A stretch of DNA of 64,000 nt from a bacterium (lineage in GTDB: Bacteria; Cyanobacteriota; Vampirovibrionia; Gastranaerophilales; Gastranaerophilaceae). Below are positions 1 to 10,670 of the stretch, one piece after another. Location of the stretch: positions 1-64,000 of the forward strand of contig JAFXHF010000001.1 of NCBI GenBank assembly GCA_017536545.1. Direction: 5' to 3'. Positions within the stretch are counted from its first letter, which is position 1; every line of letters begins with the position of its first letter. The notes under the pieces are model-generated. The model had not been told where the DNA came from and did no database searches. It saw only the letters and a list, made by a program, of their open reading frames with translations. Made by a program: the position numbers and the translations under genes.

Positions 1-165
1 GACACAGATACAGATACAGATACAGATACTGACACTGACACTGACACTGATACAGATACTGATACAGACACTGACACTGACACTGACACTGACACTGACA
101 CTGATACTGACACTGATACTGATACTGATACTGATACAGACACAGACACTGACACTGACACTGAC
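1..165 (+). repeat. Asp-Thr coding repeat (GAY-ACW)n
   Basis: A run of 27 GAY-ACW hexanucleotide units encodes alternating Asp and Thr, forming an acidic extended stalk before the PilZ domain. Third-base choice varies between units, so selection seems to act on the protein rather than on exact DNA repetition. Confidence 0.9.
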
Positions 166-546
166 GATGATCTAGCAGACGAAGATGGAAGTAGTACTTA
201 CATCCAAAGAAAAATCATCGATGAAAATGTTGATACAATTGACAAACGTCAATATATGAGATATCAGGTTGCAGACACGCACAACCCTGTTTCTATCGAA
301 AGAACAAACGGAGTTGAAGGACTCTTAGATGTATCAAGAGGCGGTATCTCAGTTCGACACAACGATAACTTAAAAGTTGGCGATGTAATCCCAGTTAACA
401 TTGAATACGGTGGATTAAATATCAAAGCTGATGTTAAAGTGGTATCTGCAACAGCAAGTAGAGCTGGAGCTATGTTTGTTAACTTAGACCAAGCAACAGC
501 TAACCAACTTCTATACTTAAATATGATTTTAGATGATATGAAATAA
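1..546 (+). CDS. C-terminal part of a repeat-stalk PilZ protein (5' end outside window)
   Basis: The frame is open from base 1 to the stop at 544-546, so the beginning lies upstream of the window. It starts with an alternating Asp-Thr repeat (27 units, 1-165), then a short acidic linker and a PilZ domain. The PilZ domain has both hallmarks of c-di-GMP binding: RQYMR (RxxxR) and DVSRGG (DxSxxG). From [12 protein letters not shown] onward it is closely similar to the C-terminus of the next gene, whose stalk is Glu-Pro instead of Asp-Thr. The two are therefore tandem paralogues with different stalks. The missing N-terminus is probably also a filamentous-adhesin region, but that is inferred from the neighbour. 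A terminator follows directly. Confidence 0.85.
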   Translation, partial: DTDTDTDTDTDTDTDTDTDTDTDTDTDTDTDTDTDTDTDTDTDTDTDTDTDTDTDDDLADEDGSSTYIQRKIIDENVDTIDKRQYMRYQVADTHNPVSIERTNGVEGLLDVSRGGISVRHNDNLKVGDVIPVNIEYGGLNIKADVKVVSATASRAGAMFVNLDQATANQLLYLNMILDDMK

Positions 547-585
547 TCAAATAAAAACGTAAAACAAGTATAAAACATAGATAAT

Positions 586-622
586 AAGGTAGATTGATTA
601 AAACAATCTACCTTTTATTTTT
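586..622 (+). terminator. Rho-independent terminator
   Basis: AAGGTAGATTG pairs with CAATCTACCTT across a 7-base loop and is followed by a T-rich tract. It ends the first PilZ gene. Confidence 0.9.
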
Positions 623-818
623 GATTAACTTTTGTAAATTTTTATAAATATTTGTATCAAAATCCTAAATATTGCCCCCTAAAAATCCGTTTATAAATAC
701 ATATAGTACACGTATGTCATGCAAACCTCAAAACAAGAGAGAATGTGTGCAGATAGAGCTAAAGAGGCCCAAATAAGTGAAAGATTATGAGAACAATATA
801 AATATGAAAGGATTGACG

Positions 819-3800
819 ATGAGAAGACGTAGAAAGCATCAAAGGAGAGTTATTGCGTCAATTTTGACAGGTATGTTTATCGTACAGCAAACAATGACTC
901 TGAGTGTATTCGCCAGTGAAATTTCAGGTGTAACAGGCGTTAATGGAGTATACAACATTGACCCAACCAAAACCACAAACGGTATTGGTTTCAGACATTA
1001 TGAAAACTTTAATCTATCACAAGGCGATATCGCAAACTTAAACTATACCGACATATCAACTTTCGTTAACATGGTTGATAATCAAGTCAACATCAACGGG
1101 ATTGTAAACACAGTTAAAGGTGGTAACTTCTATGCTGGGAAGGCTATCTTTATTTCTCCAAACGGTATGGTTGTAGGTGCTTCTGGTGTACTTAACGTTG
1201 GAGCATTGGGTGCTTATACTCCAACACAAGGCACATATAACACATTGGTTAATGCCCAAACTGAAGGAGCATTAAACAATGCTATGAATAATGGTGGAGG
1301 TAAAGCAATCACCATTAACGGTAAAGTCTTCACATCAGGCGATGCAATAATTAAAGGCGGCAAAGTTAACGTTGGCAGTCAAGGTGGTATTGTTGCAGGT
1401 ATTAACGAATCTCAACGTTCAACAATTACTGACAACGCAGCTGCAAATACTTTATTTAATAACTTAGTTAACACAGACAACTTAACAACAGGCAGTGCAT
1501 TCGCAAGCGAAAATGGTGTAATTCAAATCACATCAAATGAAAAAGCTGAAACTGCAGGTATCAATATTGCAGGTCACTTAGTGAATTACAACACTGAAAC
1601 TGCAACAGAAACAAAAACTTATACGGATGTTAATGGAAATCCAGTTGTTGTAACAACTGATGTTCCAAATATTCTTTTACAAAATGGTGGTAACGATGGA
1701 ATTACAGTTTCTGGAACAATCGCTAACAATCAAGGAGTTGTAAAAATTCAAAGTACAACTGGCGATATAAACATTTCTGGAAACGTAATTAACGATGGAA
1801 CTACACAAATTTTCAATACACCTGCAGAAATTAATGAAACAGGTACCGTAAATGGAGAAAGTTACACATTCACTTCAGACGTTAACACAGGTTTAACAAT
1901 TAGTGGTAACATCGACACAACAGGTGAATTAACTATTACTAATACTGGTACCGAAGGGTTAGACATCTCTGGCACAATTGACCACGCTGGAGATATGAGC
2001 ATTTTAAATGGTATTGATGCTGATACCCCAGATGCGGTTGACAGAAATGCGTCAATGGATGCTCTTAACATTTCTGGTACAATCAACAATACAACAGGTG
2101 ACACTACAATAACAAACCATGCAGCAGGCGGGTTAAATGTAACCGAAACTGGCATTATCAACACAAACGGATTAACAATGTTGAATACAGGTGCTGGTGG
2201 TTTTGATATTGATGGAACTGTATCAAACAATGGTACAGCAAATCTTACAAATAAAGCTGGCCAAATGAACATTGCAGGTGAAGTTACTAACTCTGGTAAC
2301 GCTACAATTTTAAATGATGGCACAATTTTAAATGTAACTGGCAATATTACAAATAATACTGGTGATTTATCAATAGTTAACAACGGAGCAGGAGGCTTTA
2401 ATGTAAGTGAAACAGGAAACATTGATGCTGATGATCTTGATATGGTTAACAATGGTATCGGCGGTATGAATATCAATGGCGAAGTTACTAATATTGGTGA
2501 AGCATATATTGAAAACAATGCTGGAGGCTTAAATATTGCAGGACACATTGATAATAATGGCGATGCCACAATTATAAATAATGGAACTGCAATTAACCTA
2601 ACAGGTGACGTTAACAATCAAAATGGACAATTAGATATAACAAACAATGGAACTGGCGGATTTAATCTTGATGGAACGGTTTCTAATATAGGAAATACAA
2701 ATCTTGTAAATAACGCTGGTCAATTTAACATTGGTGGAACTGTTACTGGAAATGGTAATACAAACATCTTAAACGATGGAACAGAATTAACTATTTCAGG
2801 TAACGTCCAAAATCAAAATGGTAAACTTGACATTACTAACAATAATGGTGATTTAGATATCACAACAGGTGCTACTATAAGCAACAATAACGAAACTGTT
2901 ATTTTGAACAAAGGTGCAAATTTACAAATCGATGGCAACATTACAAACGCAGGAGATTTAACAATCACTAATAATGGTACTGGAGCTCTAACTATTAGTG
3001 GTACAGTTGAAAATACAGCTCCTAATACAAACATTACAAATAATGGTGAATTATTAGAAGTAACTGCAACTGGTGAAATCAACACAAATGGTTTAACTAT
3101 GTTAAACACAAATGGTGATTTAAACATTGACGGCAATATTACAAATAATGGTGATGCAACAATCACTAACAATGGTAACGGCGAAGGCATCAACATTACA
3201 GGCAAAATCGTTAACGCTGACGGTACAATCACAATGGTTAACGAAGGAGATGATGGAATTAACCTTGCAGAAATCGGCATTATCGATGCTGAAGGTTTAG
3301 ATATTCTAAACAATGGTGATGCGGGTATTGATATCGACGGTACAATCACAAACGTTGGTACAGCTAACATCACAAACAATGCAGGTGATATCCTAGTTAA
3401 CGGCACAGTTGATAATACTGGCAATGCAACTATTACTAATAATGGAACAGACTTAACAGTAAATGGAACAATTACAAACAAAGATGGTACATTAGCATTA
3501 TTAAACGAAAACGGAACACTTGATATAAATGCAGGTGCAACAGTTTCAAATACTGCAAACACAACTATTACAAACAATGGTGCAGGTGGTTTAAATGTAC
3601 ACGGCACAATCACAAACGGTGGTACATTAGATTTGAATAACACTGGTGCAGCTGGCCTAAATATTGATGGCACTGTAACCTCAACTGGTAATATTACAGC
3701 AACTAACTCTGGTACCCAAGGTGTAAATATTGCATCTTCAGGAAGAGTTAACGGCGAAAACAATATTACAATCAACAACACTGCAACTGGTGGAGTTAAT

Positions 3801-5792
3801 GTACAAGGCTTAGTTAACGCAAATAAAAATGTCGATATCAACAGTAACAACGGAAACGTTGTAATCGGTGATAATACAGATAACGACAATTACATAACTG
3901 CAGGTAATGATATTAACATCGTTGTAGTTGATGGTAGCATTCTTAACTATGGCGTTGAAAAAACATTACTAAATGCAGCTGGTAACTTAAATATGGAAGT
4001 TACAGACGGTACAATTGGCCAAAGCGTACAACAAACAGCATGTGAAGGTTCTGGCTGTACAGGTATTGGCCCTAAGGCTGATGGTTCACGTGATTTTTCT
4101 AAATCAATCAACGCAAAAATCCAAGGTAAAATTAGTGCATATACTAAAAATACAAAAGCAACTGTAAAACCTGACGATTTAGTAATCAACTACGCAGCAA
4201 TTGATTCAGATATGAATATAGATACAATCAAAGCTGATGGTCGAGTAATCTTAACTGTAGACGATGATTTTGGTCAAAATAACAGTGGACCTAGATACAA
4301 TATGGTTAACGCACGAACAGACAACCGAGATACAAATATTGAAGGCTGGGGCATTTCTTTAATTGCTAACGGCAGCATCGGTACAACTGAAAACGCAGTA
4401 ACATTTATACAAACTGGAGCTGCAAACGGTCATAGCATGGATGTTCTAGTTAACGAAAATATTAATTTAAAAGAAAATAGCTTCAATGATGCAGATTACG
4501 GCAGAGATAAAGAAGTTACTACAAATAAAGCATGTACAATTATTGCAAGAGAAGGCAACATTGATATCGAATTTGCAGGCAACACAACTATTGATAACAT
4601 TACTGCCGAAGGCGATATGAAAGTTGTTACACGTGGAGCAAACTTAACTATCGATAACATTGGTCATATTGAAGATCCTTCAGTAACTCCAGCTGATTAT
4701 TTCGGTGAAAGACACGATGGCTATGTATTTGACCAAGGATATGATCAAGCTGATCACAAATCAGAAGTACTTCCTAACCACGTTGAATTAAAAGCATTAG
4801 ATATTAACCATAATTTAAGACCAACACAAGAAGTTTTAGACGGTGGCTACGAAGCATATGCAGATTCAACAGTTAGAGTTAATAACGCAGTTTTAGACAA
4901 CGGAACAATGGACATCACAGCAGATAATATATTTGCAAATGGTGTTGCAGCACACTTCAATCAAGAAGGATTCTCAAAAGTTGCAGATGACTCTACAAAT
5001 AAAGTAAAAGGTGCATCTGAAATTCCTACAGGACACGCGGTAAGACCAGACGATGTAACTGATACTGGCCGTGGTGAAACTGAACGTAACTACTATTACC
5101 CAGAAGGTGATGGAGATGGAACATTCAATGGTGAAGAATCTGATGTTGATGATAACGATAACGTTGTAGATGATACTCCGTTAGAAATACCAGACGAACC
5201 AGAACCAGAACCTGAGCCAGAACCAGAACCAGAGCCTGAGCCAGAACCTGAGCCAGAGCCAGAGCCTGAGCCAGAACCAGAACCAGAACCTGAGCCTGAG
5301 CCTGAGCCTGAGCCAGAGCCAGAACCAGAACCAGAACCTGAGCCTGAGCCTGAGCCAGAGCCAGAACCTGAGCCAGAGCCTGAGCCAGAGCCAGAAATCA
5401 TTGACAATGACGGCAGTGATACATTCATTCAAAGAAAAATCATTGACGAAAACGTAGACTCAGTTGATAAACGTCAATACATGAGATTCAATGTATCAGA
5501 CAGTGCAAGACCAGTAATGTTAGAAAACAACAACAATGGTATCGACAGTCTAATCGACATCTCTAGAGGCGGTATAGCTGTAAGACACGATAACTCATTA
5601 CAAGTTGGTGACGTAATCCCTGTACACCTAACATACGGAGACTTAGACATCAACGCAGAAGTTAAAATCGTAACATCATCTACAGATAGAGCAGGTGCAA
5701 TGTTCGTTAACTTAGACCAAGCAACAGCTAATAAGTTATTATACCTAAACATCTTATTAGAAGACGCAAGCCAAATTTCATTCAACGAATAA
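819..5792 (+). CDS. LktA-like filamentous adhesin with Glu-Pro stalk and C-terminal PilZ domain
   Basis: Predicted exported repeat adhesin, 1,657 residues. A very basic start ([10 protein letters not shown]) and hydrophobic stretch ending near VFA give a signal peptide. A TPS/haemagglutinin-like N-terminal domain follows, with [19 protein letters not shown] and [20 protein letters not shown]. About 1,000 residues of imperfect repeats of the type TITNNG..GLNI.GTI.N.G look like a right-handed beta-helix. Then come a (Glu-Pro)33 stalk and a PilZ domain of about 110 residues with intact RQYMR and DISRGG. I chose ATG 819 because AAAGGA lies 6 bases upstream. In-frame GTG 777 (AAAGAGG 9 bases upstream) and ATG 804 are alternatives. 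PilZ normally senses cytoplasmic c-di-GMP, so its presence on an exported protein is odd. No TpsB-type transporter is nearby. Confidence 0.85.
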   Translation: MRRRRKHQRRVIASILTGMFIVQQTMTLSVFASEISGVTGVNGVYNIDPTKTTNGIGFRHYENFNLSQGDIANLNYTDISTFVNMVDNQVNINGIVNTVKGGNFYAGKAIFISPNGMVVGASGVLNVGALGAYTPTQGTYNTLVNAQTEGALNNAMNNGGGKAITINGKVFTSGDAIIKGGKVNVGSQGGIVAGINESQRSTITDNAAANTLFNNLVNTDNLTTGSAFASENGVIQITSNEKAETAGINIAGHLVNYNTETATETKTYTDVNGNPVVVTTDVPNILLQNGGNDGITVSGTIANNQGVVKIQSTTGDINISGNVINDGTTQIFNTPAEINETGTVNGESYTFTSDVNTGLTISGNIDTTGELTITNTGTEGLDISGTIDHAGDMSILNGIDADTPDAVDRNASMDALNISGTINNTTGDTTITNHAAGGLNVTETGIINTNGLTMLNTGAGGFDIDGTVSNNGTANLTNKAGQMNIAGEVTNSGNATILNDGTILNVTGNITNNTGDLSIVNNGAGGFNVSETGNIDADDLDMVNNGIGGMNINGEVTNIGEAYIENNAGGLNIAGHIDNNGDATIINNGTAINLTGDVNNQNGQLDITNNGTGGFNLDGTVSNIGNTNLVNNAGQFNIGGTVTGNGNTNILNDGTELTISGNVQNQNGKLDITNNNGDLDITTGATISNNNETVILNKGANLQIDGNITNAGDLTITNNGTGALTISGTVENTAPNTNITNNGELLEVTATGEINTNGLTMLNTNGDLNIDGNITNNGDATITNNGNGEGINITGKIVNADGTITMVNEGDDGINLAEIGIIDAEGLDILNNGDAGIDIDGTITNVGTANITNNAGDILVNGTVDNTGNATITNNGTDLTVNGTITNKDGTLALLNENGTLDINAGATVSNTANTTITNNGAGGLNVHGTITNGGTLDLNNTGAAGLNIDGTVTSTGNITATNSGTQGVNIASSGRVNGENNITINNTATGGVNVQGLVNANKNVDINSNNGNVVIGDNTDNDNYITAGNDINIVVVDGSILNYGVEKTLLNAAGNLNMEVTDGTIGQSVQQTACEGSGCTGIGPKADGSRDFSKSINAKIQGKISAYTKNTKATVKPDDLVINYAAIDSDMNIDTIKADGRVILTVDDDFGQNNSGPRYNMVNARTDNRDTNIEGWGISLIANGSIGTTENAVTFIQTGAANGHSMDVLVNENINLKENSFNDADYGRDKEVTTNKACTIIAREGNIDIEFAGNTTIDNITAEGDMKVVTRGANLTIDNIGHIEDPSVTPADYFGERHDGYVFDQGYDQADHKSEVLPNHVELKALDINHNLRPTQEVLDGGYEAYADSTVRVNNAVLDNGTMDITADNIFANGVAAHFNQEGFSKVADDSTNKVKGASEIPTGHAVRPDDVTDTGRGETERNYYYPEGDGDGTFNGEESDVDDNDNVVDDTPLEIPDEPEPEPEPEPEPEPEPEPEPEPEPEPEPEPEPEPEPEPEPEPEPEPEPEPEPEPEPEPEPEPEPEPEIIDNDGSDTFIQRKIIDENVDSVDKRQYMRFNVSDSARPVMLENNNNGIDSLIDISRGGIAVRHDNSLQVGDVIPVHLTYGDLDINAEVKIVTSSTDRAGAMFVNLDQATANKLLYLNILLEDASQISFNE
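5196..5396 (+). repeat. Glu-Pro coding repeat, 33 units
   Basis: GAR-CCW hexanucleotide units encode 33 Glu-Pro pairs plus a final Glu, a stiff acidic stalk linking the beta-helix to the PilZ domain. Synonymous codons are mixed along the tract. Confidence 0.95.
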
Positions 5793-5815
5793 GGTTTAGT
5801 CGAAATATAAAAAGC

Positions 5816-5848
5816 AAAGACCTATCAGAAATGGTAGGTCTTTTTTTA
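5816..5848 (+). terminator. Rho-independent terminator
   Basis: AGACCTA (5818-5824) pairs with TAGGTCT (5835-5841) and is followed by a run of T. It ends the adhesin gene. Confidence 0.92.
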
Positions 5849-5980
5849 TCATATAGCAAATTAAATATTCAGAAGTTTTTATACAGTAAGATAACTGGCA
5901 TGTTCTATAAAATTTGCAATAATGAATTATAAACTTATATTCAGCAAATATAATATAATAACAGACCACAGGGATAATGT

Positions 5981-6628
5981 ATGAGAACTTATAAACAACA
6001 AGTACAAATCATAACAATTCTAACAGCATTACTAATATCAATATTTACGCCTTGTTTTTCTAACGAGGATAGATCCCTTCAAAAAGATAGTAATGCTAAT
6101 TCTACAGTTTTAGATATCTCTTCAAAGCCTGTAACCCAGAAGCAATTAGAGCCTTCTATCAGCCCGCACAAGCCACAAGATAACGCTAAGATACAAAAAT
6201 CAGTGGAGCAATCGACATCAACACTATCGACAAACCAACAGGCTTCTGTGAGTGCTGACGGAACAATAAAAAGCACCAATAACTTAATTAACCCTCAAGA
6301 AAAACGTAAATTTATAAGGTTTAGTACGGAAAAACTATCACATCCAATCTCACTTAAAACAGAGGCTGACACAAAGCTAATAGATATTTCAAGAGGAGGT
6401 ATAGCTCTCAAGCTGGATAATCATAATCAACTAGGAGACATCTTCCCTGTACAAATAACATATAAGGACATAAAAATAGATACACAAGCAAAAGTAATAT
6501 CATCTACAACTGATAGAATTGGGGCAGAATTCATAGTTCAGAATGAAGATGTAGCTAACCAATTATTATATCTGAGTGTACTATTAGAATCAGATAACAA
6601 TATGTTAGGCAGAAGAATTAACCAATAA
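5981..6628 (+). CDS. Small secreted PilZ-domain protein
   Basis: 215 residues. The N-terminus MRTYKQQVQIITILTALLIS with a stretch ending near PCFS looks like a signal peptide, and the Cys there could allow lipidation, although a clear lipobox is not seen. About 75 low-complexity Ser/Thr/Gln residues follow, then a PilZ domain (about 105-205) with RKFIR and DISRGG, both complete c-di-GMP motifs. The domain is the same subtype as in the two genes upstream (same LGD.FPV and ANQLLYLS.LLE segments), so the three form a paralogous cluster. AGGGA lies 6 bases before the ATG. The gene has its own terminator. It may be a short partner or a regulator of the adhesins, which is inference only. Confidence 0.8.
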   Translation: MRTYKQQVQIITILTALLISIFTPCFSNEDRSLQKDSNANSTVLDISSKPVTQKQLEPSISPHKPQDNAKIQKSVEQSTSTLSTNQQASVSADGTIKSTNNLINPQEKRKFIRFSTEKLSHPISLKTEADTKLIDISRGGIALKLDNHNQLGDIFPVQITYKDIKIDTQAKVISSTTDRIGAEFIVQNEDVANQLLYLSVLLESDNNMLGRRINQ

Positions 6629-6659
6629 AAAACCTCGGAAATACATCCGAGGCTTTTTT
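6629..6659. terminator. Bidirectional terminator between convergent genes
   Basis: CCTCGG (6633-6638) and CCGAGG (6647-6652) form a stem flanked by A and T runs on both sides, so it can serve the PilZ gene on + and the coiled-coil gene on -. Confidence 0.9.
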
Positions 6660-6683
6660 CGAGAACACAATTTAAAAATCTTA

Positions 6684-8666
6684 TTATCTAAGCCCTCTTC
6701 TTTGAGCTCTACCATTACGAACGTAATGGTGGTGGCCACCACCAACTTGTTGAGTAGGTTTGCCTGCAAATTGAGAACCAGCTGATTGTAAGAAGCTACC
6801 AGCTTGCATACCATTACCAATAGCTTTTTCGAACTTGCTATCAAGCTTTCCAGCATATTCATTAACACCATCAAAGCTTTTTTCAACAGCATTACCTGCT
6901 GCATCAACACCATTCGCTTGATTAATAGATTTTTCCAAATTTGATAATTCAACTTTTTGAGCTTCAGTTGCATTATTACCAAGTTCTTTAAGTTTTTCCA
7001 TACGTTTTGTTGCTTGTGCTAAGTTTTGCTCATTAACTTTACCTGTAAATTTATCTGCATTTTCTTGTAATTTTGTAGTTGCTTTATCTAGCTTACCAGC
7101 TTTTTCTGTTAATTTAGCAGCTTTGTCTGTAGCCTTATCAGCAGCTTTTTCAGTAACACCTTCAGCAGTTGATTCAGCTGTTTTTTCTGCAGCTTTTGAA
7201 GATAACTCAACTGATTTAGCTTGAGCTTTTTCAGCAGCTTCTGCTGATACTTGAGCAGCTTTTTCATTGATACTCTTGAAGCCATTTGCCATTTCTTTTG
7301 TACCTTTAGCTGCAGATACACCTGACATAACTGCTGCACCTGCTGACATTAACGCACCTTTAATATCACCTTTAGCTGCAAATACTGCAGTTTTTGTAAT
7401 ATTAGCTGCACATTTACCATAGTTACCAACAGTTTCAACAACTGTACCAACTTTTTCAGTTGTAGCACCTGCAGAAATTAAAGCTGCACCTGCTGCAGCA
7501 GTATAAGGGTTAGATGATAATGCTTTACCTAAAAGCATCATACCTTTACCAATATATTGAGTCATTGTACCAGCTGTTGCTGTATAACCTGCAATTTGGT
7601 CAGCTTTTTCAGCCACTTTTAAAACTTTATCTGAAGTTGATTGTTCTTGTTGAATAGCTTTTGTATTTGCTGCTGCTGTTCTTTGGTAAGTTCTTGAAGT
7701 TCTTGTTAATGTTCTAATTCTTTTATTAGTTGATACTTGAAGTTTTTTCAATTTAACTTGGCTAGCACCCATATCACCTTGTAATGCTGTTGCTTGAGCT
7801 GAGTAACTAGTTACCATTGACTGAGCTGCATTAATTTCATCTTGAGTTGCTGTTTCAGAATTTAAGATAGCATTTTGAGTTTCAATTTGAGCATTAAATG
7901 TTTCCATTTGAACCATTTTTTGCTCAATATTTTCTGCTTCTCTAGCCATTTGTTTTTGAGCTAACGCAACTTGTTTTTCGCCAGTCTGCATTTGTTTTTT
8001 AAATCTTTTCTCATCAGTCTTCATCTTTTTATCTAAAGATTGCATTTCCTGTTGAGATTTTTCCATTGTAGATGTTCCACGTTCTGATTCTGCTGTTGCA
8101 GCTTTAGATTCATCCGCACTACCTGAAGCATCTGATACTGCAGCTTCTCCACCTGCTACTGAAACATCTTGATTATGACCAGAAGTACCTTCTGATCTTT
8201 TGCTGATTTCATTATTAACTTTGTCTAATTTTGTTTTAATGCTGTTTTCCAAGAATCTAGGGATATCAGAATTTTTTAAATCTGTTAATTCTTGTTTGAT
8301 AAGTTTTAAATCACCATCACCAACTGAAGTTAAGTTATCAAAATCATATTGGCTTAAATCAATATTTTTACCATCATCTTGACCTTGAGCACCTTGAGTT
8401 GATGAAGTTGAAGAAGAAGATGTAGCTGAAGAAACATTTGAAACTGACTTAGCAGTATTAACATCAACTACATTTTGAGCTGTTTGAGCTGCGGTAGAAG
8501 CTTGAGTATTACCAGTAGCTTTAACGCCTGGTGCATTAAATACAGAACCATTCATTGTCAAATGAGCTGGAAGTTTAGATAAACCAGCTTTCTTCATTTG
8601 TCCATTGTTCATAGACTTAAGAAGCTTTTGAATATCTATGCCTTGATTTACGTTGTTAATGCTCAC
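6684..8666 (-). CDS. Large Ala/Lys-rich coiled-coil protein of unknown function
   Basis: Not a family I recognise. GTG 8666 is the likely start, because GGAGAG lies 8 bases upstream; an upstream in-frame ATG at 8729 lacks such a site. The 660-residue product starts MSINNVNQGIDIQKLL and carries VFNAPG near residue 43, reminiscent of the F-x-A/G tag in other genes here. A Ser/Thr/Gln-rich region (about 50-100) follows. Long coiled coils span about 180-350, and a moderately hydrophobic Ala/Gly-rich stretch (about 370-460) could insert in a membrane. A second Lys/Ala helix region precedes the tail GGGHHHYVRNGRAQRRGLR. This coil-hydrophobic-coil layout is loosely like that of type III translocators or tape-measure-like proteins, but no motif confirms either. 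Confidence 0.7.
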   Translation of the reverse strand: MSINNVNQGIDIQKLLKSMNNGQMKKAGLSKLPAHLTMNGSVFNAPGVKATGNTQASTAAQTAQNVVDVNTAKSVSNVSSATSSSSTSSTQGAQGQDDGKNIDLSQYDFDNLTSVGDGDLKLIKQELTDLKNSDIPRFLENSIKTKLDKVNNEISKRSEGTSGHNQDVSVAGGEAAVSDASGSADESKAATAESERGTSTMEKSQQEMQSLDKKMKTDEKRFKKQMQTGEKQVALAQKQMAREAENIEQKMVQMETFNAQIETQNAILNSETATQDEINAAQSMVTSYSAQATALQGDMGASQVKLKKLQVSTNKRIRTLTRTSRTYQRTAAANTKAIQQEQSTSDKVLKVAEKADQIAGYTATAGTMTQYIGKGMMLLGKALSSNPYTAAAGAALISAGATTEKVGTVVETVGNYGKCAANITKTAVFAAKGDIKGALMSAGAAVMSGVSAAKGTKEMANGFKSINEKAAQVSAEAAEKAQAKSVELSSKAAEKTAESTAEGVTEKAADKATDKAAKLTEKAGKLDKATTKLQENADKFTGKVNEQNLAQATKRMEKLKELGNNATEAQKVELSNLEKSINQANGVDAAGNAVEKSFDGVNEYAGKLDSKFEKAIGNGMQAGSFLQSAGSQFAGKPTQQVGGGHHHYVRNGRAQRRGLR

Positions 8667-8847
8667 TCTTAAAGCTCTCCAAAATTCTCTCTTATATATA
8701 TAAAAAATTTTGAAAATGCCTGATTTCACGAGTTAAGTATTTGTTTACAATTGTTTACAAAGTAAAAATAGAAGAGAAAAATTTGAAAAATTGATATGTT
8801 TTTGATAAACTTGAAAAGAAAATTGTACATATGAGGGAGACTATATT

Positions 8848-9657
8848 ATGGAACTAATGAAAGGTAAAAAAGGGGTAATCTTAGGAGTATCTAACACTCA
8901 CGGGATTGCTTATGCTATTGCAAAACAGTTATATGATGCTGGTGCAGATATCGCATTTACATACGCTGGTGAAGCTATGGAAAAAAGAGTTCGCCCAATC
9001 GCAGAAGGTATGGATGCAAAAGTTATCATGAGTTGTGATGTTACGAATGAAGATGAAGTAAAAGCAGTATTTGAAGAATGTGAAAAAGTTTATGGAAAAC
9101 TAGACTTCGTTGTTCACGCTGTTGCTTTCGCTAAAAAAGAAGATTTAATGGGCAGATTTGTTGAAACTTCTAAAGATGGCTGGGATACAGCTCTTGGCGT
9201 AAGTGCATATTCACTTGTTACAATTTGTCGCCACGCTGAACCTCTTATGAATGAGGGTGGTTCAATCTTCGCTTTAACATATCTTGGCTCAATTTTATCT
9301 GTACCAAGTTACAACGTAATGGGTGTTGCTAAAGCTGCATTAGAATCTGCTATGAGATTCTTAGCTGTTGACCTTGGAGAAAAAGGTATACGTGTAAACT
9401 GTATTTCTGCTGGGCCAGTTAAAACACTTGCCTCTATGGGTATTAGCGGATTTTCAAAAATGCTTAAAGCTGCAGTTGCAAGAGCTCCTCTTGGAAGAAA
9501 TGTATCATTAGATGATGTTGGTAAAGCAGGCTTATACCTAGCTTCAGACCTATCTTCAGGTACAACTGGTGAAGTTATTTATGTTGATTGCGGCTGCCAC
9601 TCTGCATACGCATCAGCTAAAGAAATGGATATTTTAGGTGAACATCTAGAATTATAA
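8848..9657 (+). CDS. fabI: Enoyl-[acyl-carrier-protein] reductase (NADH) FabI
   Basis: Catalyses the last reduction in each cycle of type II fatty-acid elongation. The 269-residue length fits FabI. It has the atypical SDR nucleotide-binding start GVILGVSNTHGIAYAIA, the DVTNEDEV segment, and the FabI active-site pattern TYLGSILSVPSYNVMGVAK, in which the two Tyr and the Lys match the catalytic Y-x6-Y-x6-K. The usual Ser of NxxSIA is Gly here (NTHGIAYAIA). AGGGAGA lies about 7 bases before the ATG. The gene stands alone between a divergent coiled-coil gene and a terminator, away from other fab genes. Confidence 0.96.
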   Translation: MELMKGKKGVILGVSNTHGIAYAIAKQLYDAGADIAFTYAGEAMEKRVRPIAEGMDAKVIMSCDVTNEDEVKAVFEECEKVYGKLDFVVHAVAFAKKEDLMGRFVETSKDGWDTALGVSAYSLVTICRHAEPLMNEGGSIFALTYLGSILSVPSYNVMGVAKAALESAMRFLAVDLGEKGIRVNCISAGPVKTLASMGISGFSKMLKAAVARAPLGRNVSLDDVGKAGLYLASDLSSGTTGEVIYVDCGCHSAYASAKEMDILGEHLEL

Positions 9658-9677
9658 TTCCAAATATAAAAACACAA

Positions 9678-9706
9678 AAAGAGGTTCAATATGAACCTCT
9701 TTTTTA
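9678..9706 (+). terminator. Rho-independent terminator (usable both ways)
   Basis: AAAGAGGTTC and GAACCTCTTT form a stem with a T run. It lies between the convergent fabI and ribF genes and has an A run on the other flank. Confidence 0.92.
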
Positions 9707-9718
9707 TTGAAAAAATTT

Positions 9719-10618
9719 TTAATACATTGAATGCAAATCAAACTCTATTTGCATTTTTAGTGCATCTAAGTTATCAAATTTAATTTCAGGTCTAATCATC
9801 CTTGTAAAACTAATTTTTAGTTCTTTATCATATAAATTACCATCGTAATCAAGCAAATAAACTTCCAAAATTGGAATACCGTCATTAGAAACTGTCGGAG
9901 ATATACCAAAATTAGCTAAACCTCTATATAAAGAACCATCATCAAGTTCTACATCTACATCGTAAACGCCATAAGGTGGTTCGACAATATCCAATGGATA
10001 TATAATATTTGCAGTAGGATACCCAATAGTTTTTCCTAATTGTCTACCTTTAATAACAGTACCTCGAACAGAGAACTTACGTCCAAGCATTGATGAAGCC
10101 ATATCAACAACACCAGTCTTAATAAATCTACGGATTTCAGAAGAACTTACTACATCTCCCCAAATAGATTGTGGAGGTGTTGCGGAATATGCGTAAGCAT
10201 ATTTATCTTGATAGTCAGATAAAAACTTAACATTTCCTGACTTCCCAACCCCAAACTCATGGTTAAAACCAGTAGAAATAAATCTTGGAGAAAAATATTT
10301 AATAATAATTCCCTCTAAATACTCTGCAGGAGTTAAGTTACGAACAGACGGAAAATCCAATTCGATAACATAATCAACACCTAACTCCTCAAGATATTTA
10401 TACTTATCTTCAAGAGTTAAAATATAATTAGGAGATTCGCCAGTTAAATGATATGAGGGATGCTCACGGAAAGTTAAAACCGCAGACTGACACCCAAGCT
10501 TCTCAGCCGCTCTGACAGCACAAGAAATAACCTCTTGATGTCCAATATGAACACCATCGAAAAAGCCCAAGGCTAATGATAAATTCGGAATTTCTCTAAG
10601 CTCTCTAATAATCTCCAT
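9719..10618 (-). CDS. ribF: Bifunctional riboflavin kinase / FAD synthetase RibF
   Basis: Converts riboflavin to FMN and FMN to FAD in the cytoplasm. The N-terminal adenylyltransferase domain shows ALGFFDGVHIGHQEV and an SSSEIRR-type motif. The C-terminal riboflavin kinase domain shows GRQLGKTIGYPTANI and GVYDV. The length of 299 residues is usual. There is no Shine-Dalgarno; a TATAAT box ends 6 bases before the ATG, so the mRNA is probably leaderless. Consistent with that, no FMN riboswitch is present. It is followed by a terminator shared with fabI. Confidence 0.96.
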   Translation of the reverse strand: MEIIRELREIPNLSLALGFFDGVHIGHQEVISCAVRAAEKLGCQSAVLTFREHPSYHLTGESPNYILTLEDKYKYLEELGVDYVIELDFPSVRNLTPAEYLEGIIIKYFSPRFISTGFNHEFGVGKSGNVKFLSDYQDKYAYAYSATPPQSIWGDVVSSSEIRRFIKTGVVDMASSMLGRKFSVRGTVIKGRQLGKTIGYPTANIIYPLDIVEPPYGVYDVDVELDDGSLYRGLANFGISPTVSNDGIPILEVYLLDYDGNLYDKELKISFTRMIRPEIKFDNLDALKMQIEFDLHSMY

Positions 10619-10624
10619 AATACG

Positions 10625-10652
10625 ATTATATCCTAGTCATGTAAAATTGCAA
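10625..10652 (-). promoter_or_regulatory. Sigma-70-type promoter giving a leaderless ribF mRNA
   Basis: Reading the minus strand: TTGCAA (10652-10647), 16-base spacer, TATAAT (10630-10625), then 6 bases CGTATT and the ribF ATG. Transcription would start at or next to the start codon. Confidence 0.7.
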
Positions 10653-10670
10653 AAATGTTAAATATGTAAA

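Noticed and set aside
1..165. CRISPR or minisatellite array
   Set aside because: The repeat is a coding dipeptide run in frame with the PilZ domain, without spacers.
715..776. Possible c-di-GMP riboswitch before the adhesin
   Set aside because: GCAAACC is present, but the second conserved block and the pairing stems of the class I switch are missing.
1862..3889. Two long minus-strand ORFs opposite the adhesin
   Set aside because: They are mirror products of the Asn/Thr/Gly-rich repeats, have no ribosome site and encode implausible Val/Pro/Ser repeats.
5096..5432. Minus-strand ORFs of Gly-Ser and Trp-Leu-Arg repeats
   Set aside because: They are the antisense frames of the Glu-Pro stalk.
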